Positions 1 through 8,174 are shown, counted from the first letter of the stretch. The stretch: DNA of 19,296 nt from Helicobacteraceae bacterium (GCA_015489055.1 WFMO01000094.1:1-19296), one strand, 5' to 3'. Notes: a model not told the origin generated them from the letters alone. Numbers and translations are program-made.

Positions 1-52
1 CTGATAATACTGCACTTTGCAAGTGTGGGAATGTAGGTCGCTGCCTAGCTAT
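1..52 (+). rRNA. rrf: 5S ribosomal RNA, 3' part only
   Basis: The first 52 bases match the 3' half of a bacterial 5S rRNA. The pattern GATAATACTG, a CACTT/AAGTG hairpin, GTGGGAATGTAGG and the terminal CTGCC follow the E. coli 5S 3' region (GATGGTAGTG ... GAGAGTAGG ... CTGCC) in order and spacing. The 5' part lies outside the window, so the gene is cut by the window edge. The end at about base 52 is estimated from the position after CTGCC and could shift by a few bases. This implies a 16S-23S-5S operon reading into the window on the + strand. Confidence 0.9.
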
Positions 53-82
53 TGGATTTTATATCTGTCTTATGCTGTTTCT

Positions 83-149
83 TTTTTAATTCTTTTTAAT
101 TATTCTTATTTATTCTTTGTTTGATTTATGTTTTTGTTGTTTGATTTAT
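83..149. repeat. T-rich spacer with short direct repeats
   Basis: The 216-bp spacer between 5S rRNA and dapE holds no gene. It contains two short direct repeats: TTTTTAATT at 83-91 and 93-101 (10-bp period), and GTTTGATTTAT at 119-129 and 139-149 (20-bp period). The T-tracts are therefore spaced near the helical repeat, which could give intrinsic curvature. The T-run at 82-87 lacks a convincing stem before it, so I do not call a terminator for the rRNA operon. Confidence 0.5.
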
Positions 150-209
150 ATGTTTTATCAATAAGTTGAATGTTGTCTGATTTTTTATTAACTTTAATTG
201 ATGTACAAT

Positions 210-243
210 ATCATAATGATGATACATCTCCTTATGCTATAAT
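210..243 (+). promoter_or_regulatory. Putative promoter of dapE-ridA
   Basis: An extended -10 element TGCTATAAT lies at 235-243, 25 bp before the dapE start codon. There is no good -35 hexamer, which is common for the main sigma factor in Campylobacterota. A small perfect palindrome, ATCATAATGAT (210-220), covers the -35 zone and could be a regulator site, but it is short and AT-rich. Confidence 0.55.
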
Positions 244-268
244 ATGTATTTTATTAAGGTGATATAAT

Positions 269-1363
269 ATGGATGTAATTTTATTGTTTAAAATATTGTT
301 AAAAAGAAAAAGTGAGACACCTGATGATGGTGGTATTTTAGACTTAATTGAGGAATATTTATCTGATTTTCAGGCTATTAGACTGGATTGTTATAATGTT
401 AAAAATTTATTTCTGTATAAAAAATTTTCATCTGGTCCTCACCTTTGTTTTGCGGGTCATGTCGATGTTGTACCTGCCGGTGATAATTGGCAATTTCCTC
501 CTTACCAGGCCGTAGAGGATAGTAATTATATTTATGGCAGAGGCGCACAGGACATGAAAAGCGGAGTTTCTGCTTTTGTGCAGGCTGTTAAAGAAACTAG
601 AAAATATACCGGAACATTGTCTTTATTGTTAACGTCTGATGAAGAAGGTGATGCTAAATATGGTACGCAAGAGGTGTTAAAATATCTGAAGGTTCATGAT
701 CTTATGCCTGATAGTTGTATTGTTGCTGAGCCTACATGCGACATTATATTCGGAGATACCATTAAGGTCGGCAGACGCGGTTCTATTAATGGTTTGATAA
801 CGTTACATGGGAAGCAAGGGCATGCTGCTTATCCGCAAAAGGCTATAAACCCTATACATCAAATCTCAGAAATTTTGCATAATATTGCAGGTGTAAATTT
901 AGATAACGGTGATGAGTATTTTGCACCTAGTAAACTGGTTATTACAGATATCCGCTCAGGAATGGAGGTAACTAATGTAACTCCCGATAGTTTAAAGATG
1001 ATGTTTAATATACGCAACTCTACAAAAACAACACAAGAATCGGTAAAAGCTTTTATTGCCAAAGAATTTCAGAATTTAAACTATTCTTTGAGCTTGACGC
1101 AAAGTGCTTACCCATTTATAACAAGCACAGATTCAAAAATTGTTAAAGACCTGCATAATGCTATATATAGCATTATGAATACGGTGCCTGAGTATTCTAC
1201 TGCAGGCGGCACAAGTGATGCTCGTTTTATAGCAAAATATGGTATAAATGTAATAGAGTTTGGCGTTAAAAATGATACAATTCATGGTGTTGATGAACGA
1301 ACCACAGTAGATGAAGTTGTAAAACTTTACAAGATATTTAAAAGATTAATAGATACATACTAA
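269..1363 (+). CDS. dapE: Succinyl-diaminopimelate desuccinylase
   Basis: This is a cytoplasmic M20-family zinc hydrolase that removes succinate from N-succinyl-LL-diaminopimelate, in the lysine and peptidoglycan diaminopimelate pathway. The 364-residue length is close to the family norm. The N-terminal TPDDGG (17-22) is typical of DapE. Visible metal and catalytic residues are H64 and D66 in GHVDVVPAGD, bridging D95 in GRGAQDMKSG, catalytic E125 with E126 in SDEEGD, E154 in AEPT, and H339 in NDTIHGVDE. H185 in GKQGHAAYP lies in the dimerisation domain, and TAGGTSDARF (311-320) is the conserved C-terminal loop. The ATG at 269 has AAGGTGA six bases upstream. ridA follows after 8 bp. A perfect 24-bp palindrome lies inside the gene at 1154-1177. 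Confidence 0.93.
   Translation: MDVILLFKILLKRKSETPDDGGILDLIEEYLSDFQAIRLDCYNVKNLFLYKKFSSGPHLCFAGHVDVVPAGDNWQFPPYQAVEDSNYIYGRGAQDMKSGVSAFVQAVKETRKYTGTLSLLLTSDEEGDAKYGTQEVLKYLKVHDLMPDSCIVAEPTCDIIFGDTIKVGRRGSINGLITLHGKQGHAAYPQKAINPIHQISEILHNIAGVNLDNGDEYFAPSKLVITDIRSGMEVTNVTPDSLKMMFNIRNSTKTTQESVKAFIAKEFQNLNYSLSLTQSAYPFITSTDSKIVKDLHNAIYSIMNTVPEYSTAGGTSDARFIAKYGINVIEFGVKNDTIHGVDERTTVDEVVKLYKIFKRLIDTY
1154..1177. repeat. Perfect 24-bp palindrome inside dapE
   Basis: CATAATGCTATA (1154-1165) is followed directly by its exact reverse complement TATAGCATTATG (1166-1177), with no spacer. It is in frame within dapE and encodes the HNAIYSIM region (about 296-303). Confidence 0.85.
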
Positions 1364-1371
1364 GGAAATAC

Positions 1372-1749
1372 ATGAAATATGTTCAAACAAATAAAGCACC
1401 ATCAGCTATAGGTCCATATTCTCAAGCTGTAGTTGTCGGTAATATGGTTTATACATCAGGTCAGATTGCCCTGACTTGTGATGGCATTATGTTGGCGTCA
1501 GATATAAAACTGCAAACAAAACAGGTTATAAGTAATCTGCGGGCGGTATTACAAGAAGCAGGAAGTGACCTAAGCAAAGTAGTAAAGACAACAATTTTTT
1601 TAAGCGACATGGATAATTTTTCTACGGTAAACAATATCTATGAAAAAGCATTTGGTAACCATAAGCCCGTTCGTTCTACAGTTGCTGTGAAAACATTACC
1701 TAAAGAAGCATTGGTTGAGATTGATGCCGTAGCTATTATCATAGACTAA
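1372..1749 (+). CDS. ridA: RidA family reactive intermediate deaminase
   Basis: RidA (YjgF/YER057c/UK114 family) proteins are small trimeric cytoplasmic enzymes that hydrolyse reactive enamine/imine intermediates released by PLP enzymes such as threonine dehydratase. The 125-residue length fits. Family marks are IGPYSQAV (13-20), YTSGQI (27-32), the KTTIFLSDM strand (72-80), and the RSTV...LP.EALVEIDA block, with R101 as the carboxylate-binding arginine and E116 at the position of the catalytic-site glutamate. The ATG at 1372 is preceded by AAGGAA, and the gene starts 8 bp after dapE, so the two are very likely co-transcribed. In vivo substrates cannot be told from sequence. Confidence 0.9.
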   Translation: MKYVQTNKAPSAIGPYSQAVVVGNMVYTSGQIALTCDGIMLASDIKLQTKQVISNLRAVLQEAGSDLSKVVKTTIFLSDMDNFSTVNNIYEKAFGNHKPVRSTVAVKTLPKEALVEIDAVAIIID

Positions 1750-1758
1750 GTGTTTTAT

Positions 1759-1786
1759 TTTTACTTAAGTAGTAACACCATATAAT
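1759..1786 (+). promoter_or_regulatory. Putative promoter of the efflux operon
   Basis: TATAAT at 1781-1786 lies in the gap between ridA and the outer-membrane channel gene. A weak -35 candidate, TTTTAC (1759-1764), sits 16 bp upstream. Transcription would start near 1793, which is the first base of the 21-bp palindrome that follows. Confidence 0.55.
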
Positions 1787-1792
1787 TGCATA

Positions 1793-1813
1793 AATGACTG
1801 ATGGTCAGTCATT
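1793..1813. promoter_or_regulatory. 21-bp palindromic operator candidate
   Basis: The arms AATGACTGA (1793-1801) and TCAGTCATT (1805-1813) are perfect 9-bp inverted repeats around a 3-bp centre. The site overlaps the expected transcription start and lies before the gene's ribosome-binding site. This is where a TetR-type repressor would block RNA polymerase, and RND efflux operons are classically under TetR-family control. No regulator gene is in this window, so the binding protein is unknown. Confidence 0.6.
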
Positions 1814-1817
1814 GGAT

Positions 1818-1824
1818 AAAGAGG
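1818..1824 (+). promoter_or_regulatory. Ribosome-binding site fixing the channel gene start
   Basis: AAAGAGG lies 8 bases before the ATG at 1833. It favours 1833 over the in-frame ATG at 1794, which lies inside the palindrome and has no comparable site. Confidence 0.6.
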
Positions 1825-1832
1825 TTGATGTA

Positions 1833-3080
1833 ATGGCTAATATCAAGAAGATTTTACCTATGTTGATTTTTATTTTATTGCCAAGCTTTTTATTGGCAGA
1901 TAATTTAAAAGATTTACTTGTTTATGCAATGCATAATAATAACGTAATACTATCAGATATTTTTGGGCAAAAAGCTATGCTTAAAAATGTTGCATCTGCA
2001 AAAAGCAGTTTGTTTCCGACTATACACCTTGGAGGTAAATACACAAGACTAGATCAGAGATCTCCATATAGGCCGGGAGATGTTTATACAGGATCTATTA
2101 CAGCAAAATATACTGCTTATGACGGTTCAAAACGCAAAAGTACTATAGCGCAACAGTTGCAGCAGGCAAAATCATTAAAATTTGATACACTGGCACAAAA
2201 AAAGCAGTTGCAGTTTACTATAGTTAAATATTACTATCAAATAAAAAGTTTGGTCGCCACTAAAAAAGCATACGAAGAAGCCTGTAAAGATTTGAAAGCC
2301 GAGCTACAAAGAGAAAAAAAGCTCTATAAAATAGGCATGGTAACATATAACAATGTGCAAAGCATACAAGCTGCTTTAAGTAATGATATTTACAACATTA
2401 GTTCAACAAACTATCAGATTGTAAGGACAAGAAAAATGTTGTTCTTACAGATAGGAAAGAATGTGACAAAACTTCAAAGTTCTGTTATTGAGCCCCCAAA
2501 AAATATTCAAGCTACACCCAATAATACGATTAAAGCATTACAAAGTAGTGCAAAAGCACTGTCTTATCAGGCACAAAGTATTGATTCTGCATATAAACCT
2601 ACTGTCAACATAACGGATACTTACAGTCTAAATGGATATGGTAGATATGATGCTTATCATCCAGAGGGTCAAACCAACCAAAATCAATTACTTATAGCTA
2701 TTAATTTTTTAATCTTTGATGACGGAGCCATTCAACAACAAAAAGATGCTATTTTATTGCAAAAGAGCGCATTACAATACCAAATAGTACAGGCTAAAAA
2801 AACTCAAAGTATCAATGTAGAATTAGCCCGCTTAAATATTCAAACAATTAAGCACCAAATTATAAGTTCCAAAAATGCGTTGATGTCCGCACAAGGAGCA
2901 TATAGTATAGTAACTAAAAAATATCAAGTAGGAAGTGTTGATTATGTAACTTATCTTGATGCATTATCTGTAAAGACCACCGCAGAGTCTCAATATAAAC
3001 AAGCACTCAATAATCTACAAATCGCATATGCTAATTATTATTTTCAAACCAATAAAAATATCCAGGAGTATATTAAATGA
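1833..3080 (+). CDS. TolC-family outer-membrane efflux channel
   Basis: This is the outer-membrane/periplasmic duct of a tripartite RND efflux system. The 415-residue product begins with a signal peptide (MANIKKILPM, a hydrophobic core, cleavage probably after A22). It has the two-fold repeat of the outer-membrane efflux protein family: long Gln/Lys/Ala-rich helical stretches separated by beta segments, with SAKSSLFP in the first half and YQVGSVDYVTYLDAL near the C-terminus. The start at 1833 is chosen because it opens directly on the signal peptide and has AAAGAGG upstream; the in-frame ATG at 1794 would put 13 polar residues before it. The gene overlaps the adaptor gene by 4 bp (ATGA). The order channel-adaptor-pump resembles H. 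pylori hefABC rather than Campylobacter cmeABC. Confidence 0.88.
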   Translation: MANIKKILPMLIFILLPSFLLADNLKDLLVYAMHNNNVILSDIFGQKAMLKNVASAKSSLFPTIHLGGKYTRLDQRSPYRPGDVYTGSITAKYTAYDGSKRKSTIAQQLQQAKSLKFDTLAQKKQLQFTIVKYYYQIKSLVATKKAYEEACKDLKAELQREKKLYKIGMVTYNNVQSIQAALSNDIYNISSTNYQIVRTRKMLFLQIGKNVTKLQSSVIEPPKNIQATPNNTIKALQSSAKALSYQAQSIDSAYKPTVNITDTYSLNGYGRYDAYHPEGQTNQNQLLIAINFLIFDDGAIQQQKDAILLQKSALQYQIVQAKKTQSINVELARLNIQTIKHQIISSKNALMSAQGAYSIVTKKYQVGSVDYVTYLDALSVKTTAESQYKQALNNLQIAYANYYFQTNKNIQEYIK

Positions 3081-4195
3081 AAAACTTTAAACAAGCATTG
3101 CATGTAAGCATATGTCTAGTGTGCTTTATCTCTTTTGCCCAAGCAAAAAAGATAAAGCACACTTTTCATATGGTACCTAAGGTTGATGTATATATTGTTC
3201 AAAAGCCAACAAATTTACCAATTCATGTGCAATATCCCGCATTTGTCGCCCCATACAAAACAGCTATGGTTGTATCCAGAGCATCAGGGATACTAGAGAA
3301 AAAGTATTTCAAATCAGGTCAATATGTAAAAAAGGGAGTGTTGTTATATAAAATACAAGACGATCAATACAAGGCATTATATGATGCTTCGTATGGAAGC
3401 ATGCTTATGGATAAAGCGGTCTTAACCAATGCTTTAAAAAACTGGAATAGAGTGAAACAGCTTTTTGCTGTAAAAGCAACATCAACGGCGGCTAGAGATA
3501 ATGCATATTATGCATATCAAGAAGCTAAAGCAAGGTTGATTGTAGCTAAAGCAAATATGCAAACGGCAAAAATTAACTTAGGCTATACTGATGTCCGTGC
3601 ACCAATTAGCGGTGTTGTAGGTTTAAAAAGGGTAGATGTGGGCAACTTGGTCAGCGCAACCCCGCCAACGAATCTTATTGAAATAACACAAAACAAGAAA
3701 GTATATGTTAATTTTTCTATGCCCATGAGTGATTATATAAAAATTAAACAACATATATGGAACGTTCACGTGCCTTACTTCAAAGCGACGCTAGAGGTTC
3801 ACGGCAGGATTATCAAAGAAATCGGTATTGTAGATTTTATTGATACAAATATTAATAAGGCGACTTCTACAGTTAAAATGCGTGCAGTATTTAATAACAG
3901 TAATAAGTATCTTATGGCTGGAGATTTTGTTCACATTTATCTTGTAGGTATAATTCAGCGTAATGCAATTAAAATTCCACAAAAAGCTGTTTTACAAAAT
4001 CCTCTGGGAACGATAGTTTTTATTGTAGATAATGGTCATGTGCAAGCAAGGCCTGTTGTGTTGGGGCGTACTAGTGGCAACTATTTTTTGCTTAAAAGTC
4101 ATACGCTATCACCCGGTACTAAAGTTATTGTTGATGATTTTTTCAGATTAAAACCAGGCAGTAAAGTTTTAGTAGATAAAATAGTTAATCATTAA
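3077..4195 (+). CDS. Periplasmic adaptor (membrane fusion) subunit of RND pump
   Basis: This protein joins the inner-membrane pump to the outer-membrane channel. The 372-residue product has an N-terminal signal peptide with a likely AQA cleavage site after residue 23. Two cysteines lie in the hydrophobic core, but there is no lipobox, so it is probably a soluble or peripherally attached adaptor rather than a lipoprotein like AcrA. Family features are the split lipoyl domain (SRASGIL...FKSGQYVKKGVLLYKI at about 67-93, and APISGVVGLKRVDVGNLVS at about 174-193) around a helical hairpin rich in Ala, Lys and Tyr, followed by beta-barrel and membrane-proximal domains. It starts within the stop codon region of the channel gene, and the pump gene follows 9 bp later. 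Confidence 0.88.
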   Translation: MKNFKQALHVSICLVCFISFAQAKKIKHTFHMVPKVDVYIVQKPTNLPIHVQYPAFVAPYKTAMVVSRASGILEKKYFKSGQYVKKGVLLYKIQDDQYKALYDASYGSMLMDKAVLTNALKNWNRVKQLFAVKATSTAARDNAYYAYQEAKARLIVAKANMQTAKINLGYTDVRAPISGVVGLKRVDVGNLVSATPPTNLIEITQNKKVYVNFSMPMSDYIKIKQHIWNVHVPYFKATLEVHGRIIKEIGIVDFIDTNINKATSTVKMRAVFNNSNKYLMAGDFVHIYLVGIIQRNAIKIPQKAVLQNPLGTIVFIVDNGHVQARPVVLGRTSGNYFLLKSHTLSPGTKVIVDDFFRLKPGSKVLVDKIVNH

Positions 4196-4204
4196 AGGCT
4201 GTAA

Positions 4205-7200
4205 ATGTTTTCAAGATTTTTTATCAATCGACCGATTTTTGCTACTGTTATTGCTATTTTAATAGTAATTGCAGGGCTTTTATCGCTTAGGCTTCTGCCA
4301 GTTGAAGAGTATCCGACTATAGCTCCACCGCAAATTTCAGTGCAGGCTGTATATCCTGGTGCCAATGCTCAGACGTTAGTCAAAACTGTAGCATCGACAC
4401 TAGAAGATTCGATTAACGGTGTGAAGAATATGATTTATATGACTTCAACTGCATCTCCAAGCGGAATATTAAATATTAGTGTTGTATTTAAAGTCGGAAC
4501 TAATATAAATCAGGCAAAAGTTGACGTTAACAACAGAGTTCAGTTAGCATTAGGTAAATTGCCTTCTGCTGTTAGCAGACAAGGGATAAGTGTTCAGGAA
4601 AAATCACCGGATATATTGAAGTTTTTTGCATTTACATCTAAAAATGATATTCATAGCAGAACATATATTTCCAATTATCTCTCTGTAAATCTTCTTGATA
4701 GTCTAAAGCGGATCCATGGAGTTGGAGATGTCGAAATCTTTGGTGAGCGTGATTATGCGATGCGTATTTGGCTTAATCCGGAAAAATTAGCCTTTTATGG
4801 TCTTACGCCTTCAAATATAATTACTATCATTAATAGTCAAAATGCACAATACGCAGTAGGCTCAATAGCAGCTTCTCCTATGACACGTATTGAACCTTTT
4901 ACCTACTCTATCAGTACCCAAGGAAGACTAAAAACTGTCAAGCAGTTTAAAAATATTATATTAAAAACTAACCCTGATGGTTCAACACTTAGGCTAGGAG
5001 ATATAGCTAAGATAAAGTTGGGATCAGATTCGCATGGTATTGAGGCGCAATTAAATGGTAATCCGATGGTTCCTGTTGCTATTTTTTTATCTCCAGGAGC
5101 AAATGCTTTAAAAGTATCTACCGCAGTTGATGCAAAAGTAAAAGCATTGTCTAAAAAATTTCCAAAAGATATTCATTATGTTATTCCTTACGATACAACA
5201 GTTTTTGTTCATAAATCTATTGATGAAGTGGTTAAAACACTTTTAGAGGCTATACTTTTTGTTACAATCTTGATATATATCTTTTTAGGTAGCTTTAGAG
5301 TCACTATAATCCCTATTATCGCTATACCTGTTGCACTATTTGGAACATTTGTGGGGCTTTATATGGCAGGTTTTTCTATTAATTTATTAACATTATTTGG
5401 ACTAATACTTTCTATAGGTCTGGTTGTTGATGATGCAATTATAGTGATTGAAAATATTGAAAGGATACTCCATACGCAAGATGTTACCGTAAAAGAGGCT
5501 GCATATGAGGCTATGAAAGAGTTAGCGACTCCAATAGTTGCCATTGTATTGGTTATTTCGTCTGTATTTATACCGGCAGCTTTTAATAGTGGTTTTAGCG
5601 GTGTCATGTATAAACAATTTGCTATGACAATCGTAATTTCAGTTTTAATCTCAGGTTTTGTAGCTTTGACTTTAACACCTGCGTTGTGTGTTATTTTTTT
5701 AAGAAAACGTGAAAAAGAGCCAATTTGGCCACTTAGAAAATTTAATCAATTTTTTAACTGGATAACTAGGTCATTTATCAGCACCGTTAAATTAACGATA
5801 AGATTATGGTTCTTTTCATTATTGTTATTTGGAGGATTGATATTTTTAACATATCATATTATTGAAAAAACACCGACCGGTTTGGTGCCAAATGAAGATC
5901 AAGGCATATTAATAGCATTAGCTTATACTATGCCTGGTACTTCCTTAAGGGGTACTGCCAAAGATGTTAGAGATATACAAAAAATGTTACTTGCAAATAA
6001 AAATATTAATGAGGTTGCAGCAGTTACGGGACTAGATTTGATGACATCGGCTCAAAAAACAGATGCAGCAGTTTTGTTTGCCCATCTGATACCGTGGAGT
6101 AAACGTACCGAAAAAAATCAAAGTTCTTTTGCTTTAGCTAAACATTTTATGAGTCTGTTTATGCAAGATAAAAATGCTTTTGTAATACCGGTCAGCCCTC
6201 CGCCAATTCGAGGCATGAGTATAACGGGTGGATTTAATATGTGGGTTGAAGATAGAGTTGGTGCGAATCTACAGACCCTAAACAGATATATTCAGGAGAT
6301 AATTGCAAAAGCAAATAAAAACCCTGTGCTAGCGAGAGTTAGGACTACATTAAACACAAATGTACCGCAGTATTTTTTACAAGTCGATAGGGTGAAAGCA
6401 AAATCTATGAATGTCAGCTTATCATCTATATACAAAACATTGCAAAATACACTTGGTCAAGGATATGTAAATGATTTTAATATGTTTGGCAGAACGTATC
6501 ATGTAGATATCGAATCTTTAGCAAAATATAGAAGAACGGTTAATAATCTACAAGATATTTTTGTAAAATCAGATAATGGTAATTTTATTCCTGTAAGTGA
6601 ATTGGTGAAAATAAAACGAGTAGTAGGTCCTGATGTTATCCAGAGATTTAATATGTTTGATGCTGCTCAAATCAGTGGAGCGCCGGCACCAGGATACTCT
6701 TCAGATGAAGCTATGAATGCTATTAAAAAAATTGCCGATGGAATTTTGCCTGTAGGTTATACTACGGCATGGTCAGGTACATCTTATCAAGAACATAAGT
6801 TAGCCAGGCAACATAATTATACTTTGCTTTATGCTATAATACTTGTGTTTTTGATATTAGCGGCATTGTATGAGAGTTGGAGTATTCCTATTGCAGTTAT
6901 CATATCAATTCCGTTTGCAATTTTTGGAGCGGCACTATCTGTATATTTACGTGGCTTAAATGCTGATATATATTTTCAGGTAGGATTAGTTACTCTTGTT
7001 GGATTATCTGCTAAAAATGCTATATTAATTGTTGAATTTGCTATGTATAGATTAAAGGGTGGCATGCCTTTAATTGATGCGATCATCGAAGCTTCTAAGT
7101 TAAGATTTAGACCTATCGTTATGACGTCAATGGCTTTTATTGCAGGTACGCTTCCTTTGGTGTTTAGTTCAGGAGCCGGCGCAAACAGCCGCCATATTTT

Positions 7201-7309
7201 AGGAACAACAGTTGTTGGCGGGATGCTTGGTGCAACACTAATAGGGATAATATTTATACCGATGTTTTTTTATTTAGTAGTGAAGATTCGCCAGGTATTT
7301 GTCAAATAA
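4205..7309 (+). CDS. RND-family (HAE1) multidrug efflux pump, inner membrane
   Basis: This is the proton-driven inner-membrane pump of the tripartite system. The 1034-residue length matches AcrB, MexB and CmeB. The start, MFSRFFINRPIFATV, is the classic first transmembrane helix of the HAE1 group. The proton-relay residues are present: D409 and D410 in GLVVDDAIIVIENIER (TM4) and K937 in GLSAKNAILIVEFA (TM10). Two large periplasmic loops separate TM1/TM2 and TM7/TM8. The segments PPIRGMSITGGF (666-677) and APAPGYSS (826-833) resemble CmeB in my memory of that sequence, and the closest kin are probably the HefC/CmeB group. The ribosome-binding site is AAAGG before the ATG. Substrates cannot be predicted. 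A diiron-protein gene follows 12 bp downstream. Confidence 0.93.
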   Translation: MFSRFFINRPIFATVIAILIVIAGLLSLRLLPVEEYPTIAPPQISVQAVYPGANAQTLVKTVASTLEDSINGVKNMIYMTSTASPSGILNISVVFKVGTNINQAKVDVNNRVQLALGKLPSAVSRQGISVQEKSPDILKFFAFTSKNDIHSRTYISNYLSVNLLDSLKRIHGVGDVEIFGERDYAMRIWLNPEKLAFYGLTPSNIITIINSQNAQYAVGSIAASPMTRIEPFTYSISTQGRLKTVKQFKNIILKTNPDGSTLRLGDIAKIKLGSDSHGIEAQLNGNPMVPVAIFLSPGANALKVSTAVDAKVKALSKKFPKDIHYVIPYDTTVFVHKSIDEVVKTLLEAILFVTILIYIFLGSFRVTIIPIIAIPVALFGTFVGLYMAGFSINLLTLFGLILSIGLVVDDAIIVIENIERILHTQDVTVKEAAYEAMKELATPIVAIVLVISSVFIPAAFNSGFSGVMYKQFAMTIVISVLISGFVALTLTPALCVIFLRKREKEPIWPLRKFNQFFNWITRSFISTVKLTIRLWFFSLLLFGGLIFLTYHIIEKTPTGLVPNEDQGILIALAYTMPGTSLRGTAKDVRDIQKMLLANKNINEVAAVTGLDLMTSAQKTDAAVLFAHLIPWSKRTEKNQSSFALAKHFMSLFMQDKNAFVIPVSPPPIRGMSITGGFNMWVEDRVGANLQTLNRYIQEIIAKANKNPVLARVRTTLNTNVPQYFLQVDRVKAKSMNVSLSSIYKTLQNTLGQGYVNDFNMFGRTYHVDIESLAKYRRTVNNLQDIFVKSDNGNFIPVSELVKIKRVVGPDVIQRFNMFDAAQISGAPAPGYSSDEAMNAIKKIADGILPVGYTTAWSGTSYQEHKLARQHNYTLLYAIILVFLILAALYESWSIPIAVIISIPFAIFGAALSVYLRGLNADIYFQVGLVTLVGLSAKNAILIVEFAMYRLKGGMPLIDAIIEASKLRFRPIVMTSMAFIAGTLPLVFSSGAGANSRHILGTTVVGGMLGATLIGIIFIPMFFYLVVKIRQVFVK

Positions 7310-7321
7310 AAAAGGGAAGAT

Positions 7322-8134
7322 ATGCCAAAATGGAGCTATGAGAATGATATTGCTTATGATGAGATAGATATAAGTAAGATTCAAGATAATGATTTTTTGT
7401 TTAATCTTTTAGCAATAGCATCCTTTATTGAGATTACATCGGATATTTATGCTGTTAATTTAAGCGATTATTATAAAGACTGCGACGAGGCAGTGGCTTG
7501 GCTAAATGATGTATGGGAATTAGAAGAGGTGCAACACGGAAAAGCATTAAGAAGGTACGTCAATCAAGTATGGCCGAATTTTAATTGGCAAAGATCATAC
7601 GATATATTTTTGAAGTCTTATTTGCCTCTTTGCAGTGTTGAATCTTTTCAGCCTACCCAAGCAAAAGAGATGCTGGCTCGCATGATAGTTGAAACAGGAA
7701 CATCTACGTTTTATCACGCCCTGGAAGAATACTCTAAAGATTTAAAAGAACCTGTTTTGGGACGATTGGCTTACTTGATTAATAAAGATGAAGTAAATCA
7801 TTATGGTTACTTTGATCACTACTTTAAATATTATAACAAACATGAAAAAAACGGTAGAAGCGATATTGTAAAAGTAATTATTAATCGTTTAAAAGAAGCT
7901 AATGATGAAGATGTTAAACTTGGTTTTTACGCTGTGCATGAGCATATAAATAGCAATCAATCTCAAAAAGAGGCTTTTGATTTATTTCATGAAAGTATAT
8001 CTGAGTATGCTAAAAAATATTATCCATATAATATGGCGATAAAAATGATGTTGCATCCACTTGATTTAAATAGCATGGTTGCATCAACAGTAACGCCTAT
8101 TTTAAAGCAAGCTATGAGAATTTTGGGAGTTTAG
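7322..8134 (+). CDS. Ferritin-like diiron protein, acyl-ACP desaturase type
   Basis: This 270-residue soluble all-helical protein has the ligand set of class I diiron-carboxylate enzymes: E37, then E69-V-Q-H72, E124, then E157-V-N-H160. That is the E, ExxH, E, ExxH pattern. The surroundings of the two ExxH motifs (LEEVQHGKALRRY and NKDEVNHYGYF) resemble plant stearoyl-ACP desaturase (EENRHG, DEKRHE) and mycobacterial DesA proteins. If the assignment holds, it inserts a double bond into an acyl chain carried on ACP, using O2 and electrons from a ferredoxin not encoded nearby. It lacks membrane segments. It starts 12 bp after the pump gene with AAGGGAAG upstream, so it is probably in the efflux operon. 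The superfamily is well supported; the exact reaction is not. A non-desaturase diiron oxidase is the main alternative. Confidence 0.72.
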   Translation: MPKWSYENDIAYDEIDISKIQDNDFLFNLLAIASFIEITSDIYAVNLSDYYKDCDEAVAWLNDVWELEEVQHGKALRRYVNQVWPNFNWQRSYDIFLKSYLPLCSVESFQPTQAKEMLARMIVETGTSTFYHALEEYSKDLKEPVLGRLAYLINKDEVNHYGYFDHYFKYYNKHEKNGRSDIVKVIINRLKEANDEDVKLGFYAVHEHINSNQSQKEAFDLFHESISEYAKKYYPYNMAIKMMLHPLDLNSMVASTVTPILKQAMRILGV

Positions 8135-8146
8135 TAGTTATGTGTA

Positions 8147-8152
8147 TATAAA
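8147..8152 (+). promoter_or_regulatory. Weak -10-like element before lpxR
   Basis: TATAAA at 8147-8152, within GTATATAAAATA, lies 22 bp before the lpxR start. No -35 is visible. It could let lpxR be transcribed separately from the pump operon, but AT-rich DNA makes such matches common. Confidence 0.25.
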
Positions 8153-8174
8153 ATAAAGCAACAAGGTAAAAGCT

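Noticed and set aside
82..101. Intrinsic terminator after 5S rRNA
   Set aside because: T-runs are present, but I could find no stable stem directly before them.
1794..1832. Longer N-terminus for the outer-membrane channel starting at ATG 1794
   Set aside because: The start lies inside the 21-bp palindrome and within a few bases of the expected transcript start, has no ribosome-binding site, and would place 13 polar residues before a clear signal peptide.
3499..3516. ATGCATA-T-TATGCAT repeat in the adaptor gene
   Set aside because: It arises from repeated Ala/Tyr codons (NAYYAY) in a helical segment; short arms and no regulatory context.
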